A stretch of 53,276 bases of DNA from Desulfomonilaceae bacterium (GTDB lineage: Bacteria > Desulfobacterota > Desulfomonilia > Desulfomonilales > Desulfomonilaceae), in contig JAVHLK010000031.1 of NCBI GenBank assembly GCA_031082285.1, forward strand, positions 1 through 53,276, given 5' to 3'. The notes beneath the pieces were generated by a model. That model was not told where the DNA came from and made no database searches. It saw nothing but the letters and a program-made list of their open reading frames with translations. The position numbers were made by a program, and so were the translations under genes. Positions 49,006 through 53,276 of the stretch are shown here, piece by piece. The first letter of the stretch is position 1. Each line of letters starts with the position of its first letter.

Positions 49006-50481
49006 ATGAAAGCTCTCCTCGTGTATCCGGCCATACCTGATACGTTTTGGAGCTTTAAGCACATATTGAAATTCATAAGCAAGAGTGCGGCCCACGTTCC
49101 TTTGGGCTTGCTCACCGTAGGGGCCATGCTGCCAAAGGATTGGGAGATTCGGCTCGTGGACATGAACGTCGAGCCCTTGCGGGACGACGCCCTCGAGTGG
49201 GCGGACCTGGTCTTCGTGGGCGCGATGGTGGTGCAGAAACAGTCGGTCAGGGAAGTGGTGGACCGCGCCAAGGCCAAGGGCAAGACGGTCGTGGCCGGCG
49301 GGCCGTTTTTCGCCAGTGCTGAGGAAAGGCTCGATCAGATCGACCACCTGGTCCTGAACGAAGCGGAAATCACTCTTCCACTGTTCCTCAAGGATTTGGC
49401 TGAGGGGCGTCCGGAACCCGTGTACAGCTCTGATGAACGTCCCGACATCACGACCACTCCGCTGCCGAAATGGGATTTGATCGACTTGAAGCATTACGCG
49501 TCCATGTCCGTCCAGTACTCGAGAGGTTGCCCTTTCGACTGCGAATTCTGCGACATCGTCAAGCTCAATGGTCGCCGCCCGCGGGTCAAATCCAACGAGC
49601 AGATGATCCGGGAATTCGATCTTCTCTACTCAATAGGGTGGCGAGGCCGCCTGTTTATTGTCGACGACAACTTCATCGGCAACAAGGTCAAGGTTAAGGG
49701 ACTCCTTCGGGAACTGGTCAGATGGCAGGAAGCCAGAGATTTCCCGTTCCAACTCTACACCGAAGCATCGGTGAACCTGGCTCAGGACGCGGAACTGATG
49801 CATCTGATGACTTCCGCGGGATTCGACTCGGTTTTTCTCGGCCTGGAGACGCCCGAGGAAGAGTGCCTCATCGAGTGCGGCAAGCACCAGAACCGATCCA
49901 TGGACCTGCTGGAAGCGGTCAAGACCATTCAGCGAAACGGCATGGAAGTCATGGGCGGTTTCATCATCGGCTTCGACAACGACCCGCCGAACATTTTCGA
50001 GCGACAGATCAAGTTTATACAAAACGGCGGCGTGGTGAAGGCGATGATCGGCCTGCTGAACGCAATCCCCGGGACGCGTTTGTATAAGAGGCTGAAAGAG
50101 GAGGGCCGATTGCTTCACGACGTGACCGGTGACAATTGCGACGGCTCCCTGAATTTCGTGCCCAAGATGGACGCGCAGACCGTACGAGAAGGCTACCAGG
50201 CGGTTCTCAACTACATCTACTCACCCAAAGAGTATTACACGCGCGTGTGCCAGTTTCTTGAGGACTACAGACCGGTGCGGAAGAAACGTATTCGTAAGGA
50301 CGATCTCAAGGCATTTTTTCGGTCGATACTCTATCTCGGCATACTCGACAAGGGTAAGAGCAAGCTCTACTACTGGAAATTGATCATCACCGCGTTCATC
50401 TTTCATCGTCACGCGTTCGGGGAAGCCGTTTCCAGTGCAATCTTCGGATACCATTTCCGCAAGCTCCTGAGTAAACGGTGA
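49006..50481 (+). CDS. B12-binding-domain radical SAM protein (DUF4070 type)
   Basis: A 491-residue enzyme. The N-terminal cobalamin-binding-like Rossmann domain (residues 1-135; VDMNVEPL near 51 in place of a base-off DxHxxG motif) is followed by a radical SAM domain. Its 4Fe-4S motif is CxxxCxxC at Cys175/179/182 (SRGCPFDCEFC). The C-terminal part fits DUF4070. Relatives include hopanoid methylases and many methyltransferases of unknown substrate; the reaction here is not known. The start at 49006 has GGGAG seven bases upstream. Confidence 0.88.
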   Translation: MKALLVYPAIPDTFWSFKHILKFISKSAAHVPLGLLTVGAMLPKDWEIRLVDMNVEPLRDDALEWADLVFVGAMVVQKQSVREVVDRAKAKGKTVVAGGPFFASAEERLDQIDHLVLNEAEITLPLFLKDLAEGRPEPVYSSDERPDITTTPLPKWDLIDLKHYASMSVQYSRGCPFDCEFCDIVKLNGRRPRVKSNEQMIREFDLLYSIGWRGRLFIVDDNFIGNKVKVKGLLRELVRWQEARDFPFQLYTEASVNLAQDAELMHLMTSAGFDSVFLGLETPEEECLIECGKHQNRSMDLLEAVKTIQRNGMEVMGGFIIGFDNDPPNIFERQIKFIQNGGVVKAMIGLLNAIPGTRLYKRLKEEGRLLHDVTGDNCDGSLNFVPKMDAQTVREGYQAVLNYIYSPKEYYTRVCQFLEDYRPVRKKRIRKDDLKAFFRSILYLGILDKGKSKLYYWKLIITAFIFHRHAFGEAVSSAIFGYHFRKLLSKR

Positions 50482-50540
50482 TACATTCGCCCATCGGGAA
50501 CAGACAATCGAACCACTAGAGAAACGGCATTCCGCCGGTC

Positions 50541-50578
50541 CTGTGGGAGGCCGGAGCCTCTCGGCCGGCGTTGCCGGC
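50541..50578. repeat. palindromic GC-rich repeat
   Basis: GCCGGC-GTT-GCCGGC (50564-50578), preceded by a second GGCC palindrome pair, lies between the convergent radical SAM gene and response regulator gene. No T-run follows. It resembles a REP-type element. Confidence 0.4.
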
Positions 50579-50640
50579 TGCGAGCCCGGAGACGAGATCG
50601 AAAAGCGGGGGGGCACGCGGGCCTCCCCTATCGTACCATC

Positions 50641-51240
50641 TTAGACAACCTCGTCGGACTCATGTCCCCTCTTGTCGATCTGGTGTTTCAGCGTTTGAAT
50701 CAGCGCGTCCATTGTGATGGGCTTACCCAGGACCGCGTCAATTCCAAGCGTGCCGATGCGCTCGTCACCGTCGATTTCATGAGCCCATGCAGTCACGAAG
50801 ATCAGCGGCGGCTTGCGGACGCCATTTTCCTCACAGAAATGCCGTATGGCCTTTGCAACCGCCCAGCCGTCCATGTGCGGCATGCCCAAGTCGCACAGGA
50901 TCGCGTCCACACGGTTCTCCTTGAACAGCTTCATGCCTGCACTGCCGGAGGCTGCTTTGAGAACCGCGTATCCGGCCCCCGTGAGGCCCACCTCGAAAAT
51001 ATCGAGAATCATCTCCTGGTCGTCTATGACCAGCACCGTAAGCCCTGGACGAGCCCCCTTGTCGGAGCAGAGTCCTTTTGCGTCATCCGGCTTTCCTCGA
51101 TCGGTCATGTCCCCCCTCATGGCAATCCGCGCATTCCCCACGTGGCCCGGGTGCCCCGGTGAGCAGTTAAGTAATTCGCTCCTTTTACCGACCCGGTCGG
51201 TTTTCCGCCGTTCCCGTCTTTCTTGTGCAAGACCGCTCAT
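50641..51240 (-). CDS. single-receiver response regulator
   Basis: A 199-residue protein. The receiver domain spans residues 67-190, with acidic pair Asp73/Asp74, phospho-acceptor Asp117 (CDLGMPHMDGW), Thr150 and Lys173. The N-terminal 65 residues are basic and without known domain. No output domain follows the receiver. The start at 51240 has GGAGG five bases upstream; a shorter form starting at Met41 or Met45 is possible. No kinase is near. It differs in layout from the receiver at 8391-8912. Confidence 0.85.
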   Translation of the reverse strand: MSGLAQERRERRKTDRVGKRSELLNCSPGHPGHVGNARIAMRGDMTDRGKPDDAKGLCSDKGARPGLTVLVIDDQEMILDIFEVGLTGAGYAVLKAASGSAGMKLFKENRVDAILCDLGMPHMDGWAVAKAIRHFCEENGVRKPPLIFVTAWAHEIDGDERIGTLGIDAVLGKPITMDALIQTLKHQIDKRGHESDEVV

Positions 51241-51927
51241 CGTTCCCTCCTCCCCATGATCCACGGCGCTCTCCTTAGGAGTACCGAACCATGCCCCCCC
51301 ACTGTAACCCCGGCAAGTGTCATCCAAGGTCAACGCGACGGGATTTTTTTTGCCAATCGTTCTGAAATGGAAGCAATAAACCCGCGAAGCGCAAATACAC
51401 CCAAGACTCCAAGCGATCCGTGGCATGAATACGGTAGCGTTTACGAGCATCGTCTCCCCGGCGAAGGCCGGGGACCATGGGTCATACCCCTGCCGTCCCA
51501 AGTGTCGATCCGGCCTTTATGTGTCTAGCGCCGCGGTGACCGTTCGCGAATTCTCTTGCTTTCAGAGCGGTCTTTTGCAATACTACAAGCGCCGCTCTTG
51601 GCTGCGCCGATGAAGCCGACTGAAAGGCTTTTTCTGAGGCCAGCCGATCGGACGCGGCTCCCTAGGCGTGTCGTTGACAAGGCTCCGGTGACGCGGGCGG
51701 ACGGAGGCTTTGCGACCAGCGTGGCATGGACACGGCCAAGCATTCTCATGAACGTGCGAAAAGGTCCTCGCGTCTCCGCCGGCCCATTTGCAGGATAAGA
51801 AGACCGTAGCCGGTACCGGTGTAGCCGATGCGTCGCGGTACGTGCTCCCCCGGAGTACGAAGCGACTCTTCTTTCACATCATCACTCTCGGAGGGACGGG
51901 GGTTTTTTTTCATTCCAGAGGGCTGCG
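51241..51927. other. long intergenic region with a hairpin repeat
   Basis: About 690 bases between the divergent response regulator and WYL regulator genes. A perfect 8-bp hairpin (TCCCCGGC/GCCGGGGA, 51455-51474) of REP type lies in it. Short open frames around 51556-51798 lack ribosome-binding sites and domains. A T8 run lies near 51903-51910. Confidence 0.45.
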
Positions 51928-52917
51928 ATGAGGGGAAACCAGATTACGCGTCAGTGGGCCATCATCAGGCTGCTCGAGGGATGTACCCGCGGCCTTTCGG
52001 TTGCGGAGATAGCTTCGCACCTGGAGGCCGGGGTGCGGACCGTGTACCGTGACATAGATCACCTCCAGGCAGCGGGGTTTCCCTTGTACAGCGATACAGG
52101 CGACGGCGCTCAGCGGTGGAAACTCATGGACGGCTCGAAATCGAGCCTTCCTCTCCCGTTGACCATGACTGAGTTGATGTCTCTGCACATGAGCCGGGAC
52201 ATTCTGAAGGTCTTCGAGGGGACCGTTTTCCAGGAGAGCATTGAATCGCTCTTCGACAAAGTCACGCTGAATTTGCCGGCGCAGACCCTTCAATACCTGG
52301 ACAACATTTCAGGACGTTTGGGGATCGGATTCGGTGCAGCGAAGGACTTCAGCGCGTTCAGGGACACGATCGCTCAGCTCAGTGAGGCTACCGCGCGGCG
52401 AACGTGCGTGGAGATTTCGTACAAGGCCCTGTCCACGGGCACGAAGACTAGGCGCGTGGTGGAGCCGTACCAGGTGTGGGCCATGAACGGGTCGTTCTAC
52501 CTGATCGGGAATTGTCGGCTGCGGGAAGAAGTACGCACCTTTGCCATGGATCGCATCATGAAGCTCACGGTGCTCAAGGAGCGATTCTCCATGCCCGAGG
52601 ACTTCAGCCTGGATGAGTACCTCAAGAGCGCGTTCCGGGTCATGACGGGAAAGCCGGAAACGGTCCGGGTATGGTTCAGGCAGAGCGCGGCCCAGGTGGT
52701 GAAGGAACGCATCTGGCATCCCACGCAGGAGATGCGGGAAGAGGGAGACGGCAGCCTGTCGATCACGCTCGAGGTACCCATCAACTACGAAATCGTGTCG
52801 TGGATCTTGGGCTTCGGCTCGGCCGCGGAGGTGTTGAGCCCCGCATCGTTGAAGGAAAGGATAGTCCACGAGCTCGATGCAGCGCGGGCGCGGTACGGCC
52901 AGGAATTTCAATCCTAG
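51928..52917 (+). CDS. WYL-domain HTH transcriptional regulator
   Basis: A 329-residue DNA-binding protein of the YafY/PafC type. The N-terminal winged HTH (ITRQWAIIRLLEGCTRGLSVAEIA, then VRTVYRDIDHLQAAGFPL near 36-54) is followed by a WYL domain at about 150-225 (SYKALSTGTKTRRVVEPYQVWAMNGSFYLIGN) and a WCX-type C-terminal domain. WYL proteins sense ligands such as nucleic acids or nucleotides and often regulate DNA-damage or phage-defence genes. No obvious target operon is adjacent inside the window. AGAGGG lies upstream of the ATG. Confidence 0.92.
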   Translation: MRGNQITRQWAIIRLLEGCTRGLSVAEIASHLEAGVRTVYRDIDHLQAAGFPLYSDTGDGAQRWKLMDGSKSSLPLPLTMTELMSLHMSRDILKVFEGTVFQESIESLFDKVTLNLPAQTLQYLDNISGRLGIGFGAAKDFSAFRDTIAQLSEATARRTCVEISYKALSTGTKTRRVVEPYQVWAMNGSFYLIGNCRLREEVRTFAMDRIMKLTVLKERFSMPEDFSLDEYLKSAFRVMTGKPETVRVWFRQSAAQVVKERIWHPTQEMREEGDGSLSITLEVPINYEIVSWILGFGSAAEVLSPASLKERIVHELDAARARYGQEFQS

Positions 52918-53190
52918 AAAAAACTCACGTGACGGAAAAAGTTCCGCGGCCGTAACCTCGGATGACACGGGGGCTTGGTACGTAGGGGGATGGGACATGG
53001 GCGCAAACTCTTGCCACATGGCAAACCCGGGAGTTCTCAGCGTGGTACACAAATCGTGGGCTGCAGATGCGGTTCGGTTTTGATATTCTGCGATTTTAAT
53101 GTGCCGAAGGCACATACGAATTTAGCCGGGGGACTCAGAAATTGTCTCAAAACTCAAATGTACGCCCAAGTCGTGGCACGCCGCGGCGTA

Positions 53191-53254
53191 GGGGCGGGTT
53201 TTACACCCGCCCGATTCTGGGTGCTCGATTGCGGGCGGGTACAAAACCCGCCCC
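53191..53254. repeat. paired hairpin repeat (BIME-like)
   Basis: Two hairpins, each GGGCGGGT/ACCCGCCC with a five-base loop (53192-53212 and 53233-53253). The two units are also inverse to one another (21 of 23 bases), so a larger stem can form as well. It lies 270 bases after the WYL gene, at the window end. Confidence 0.75.
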
Positions 53255-53276
53255 AGAGAGGTCTGCAGCAAACGTC

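Noticed and set aside
51556-51798. Open frame upstream of the WYL regulator
   Set aside because: No ribosome-binding site; the reverse strand is also open; no recognised domain.

Overview
The window is about 53 kb of a GC-rich (my rough impression, high fifties percent) bacterial chromosome. Gene content and order suggest a member of the Desulfobacterota (former Deltaproteobacteria), perhaps a Desulfomonile- or Syntrophobacter-like anaerobe. The arguments are an ATP synthase operon that starts with paired b' and b subunits and lacks a and c, a bactofilin, a DUF362 ferredoxin protein, a B12-binding radical SAM protein of the DUF4070 type, a DUF3417-type glucan phosphorylase and several small zinc-ribbon proteins. 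This placement is inference; no 16S rRNA gene is present. Nothing looks like a prophage, integrative element, CRISPR array or insertion sequence. The window is mostly core genome with small accessory islands between housekeeping operons.

Layout. 0.2-9 kb is a mosaic of single genes: purE, a solitary DNA methyltransferase, a class II aldolase-family protein, a pilin-like protein with a membrane partner, dapF, a small membrane protein, a zinc-ribbon protein, a thiolase and a single-receiver response regulator. 9.6-12.2 kb carries glgP. 12.7-19.9 kb, on the minus strand, is the translation/transcription operon rimP-nusA-ylxR-infB-DUF503-rbfA-nrnA. Upstream of it lies a self-contained tRNA-Gly(CCC) unit with its own promoter and terminator, then a PpiD-like folding factor. 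22.3-28.6 kb is the rod-shape cluster mreB-mreC-mreD-mrdA-rodA followed by a bactofilin. 28.8-34.7 kb is the ATP synthase operon atpF'-F-H-A-G-D-C, ended by a clear terminator. 34.9-37.4 kb holds a TPR protein overlapping an M24 peptidase, then efp. 37.6-39.4 kb is a 575-residue protein I cannot assign.

39.6-53 kb is accessory in character: the DUF362 ferredoxin protein, a compact three-gene unit (ferric-reductase-like flavocytochrome, a 57-residue membrane peptide and a secreted Cys/Pro-rich repeat protein), a zinc-ribbon protein, a YbhN-type membrane protein, two small hypotheticals, hflK-hflC, the radical SAM protein, a second orphan response regulator and a WYL-type regulator. Intergenic spaces carry several palindromic repeats, some sharing sequence blocks.

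The best candidate for something undescribed is the unit at 40.85-43.16 kb: an inner-membrane haem/flavin electron-transfer protein apparently co-transcribed with a tiny single-span protein and a secreted protein built from degenerate roughly 60-residue units containing Cys and a W-x-V-P motif. That these three form a functional system is inference from gene order and start sites.
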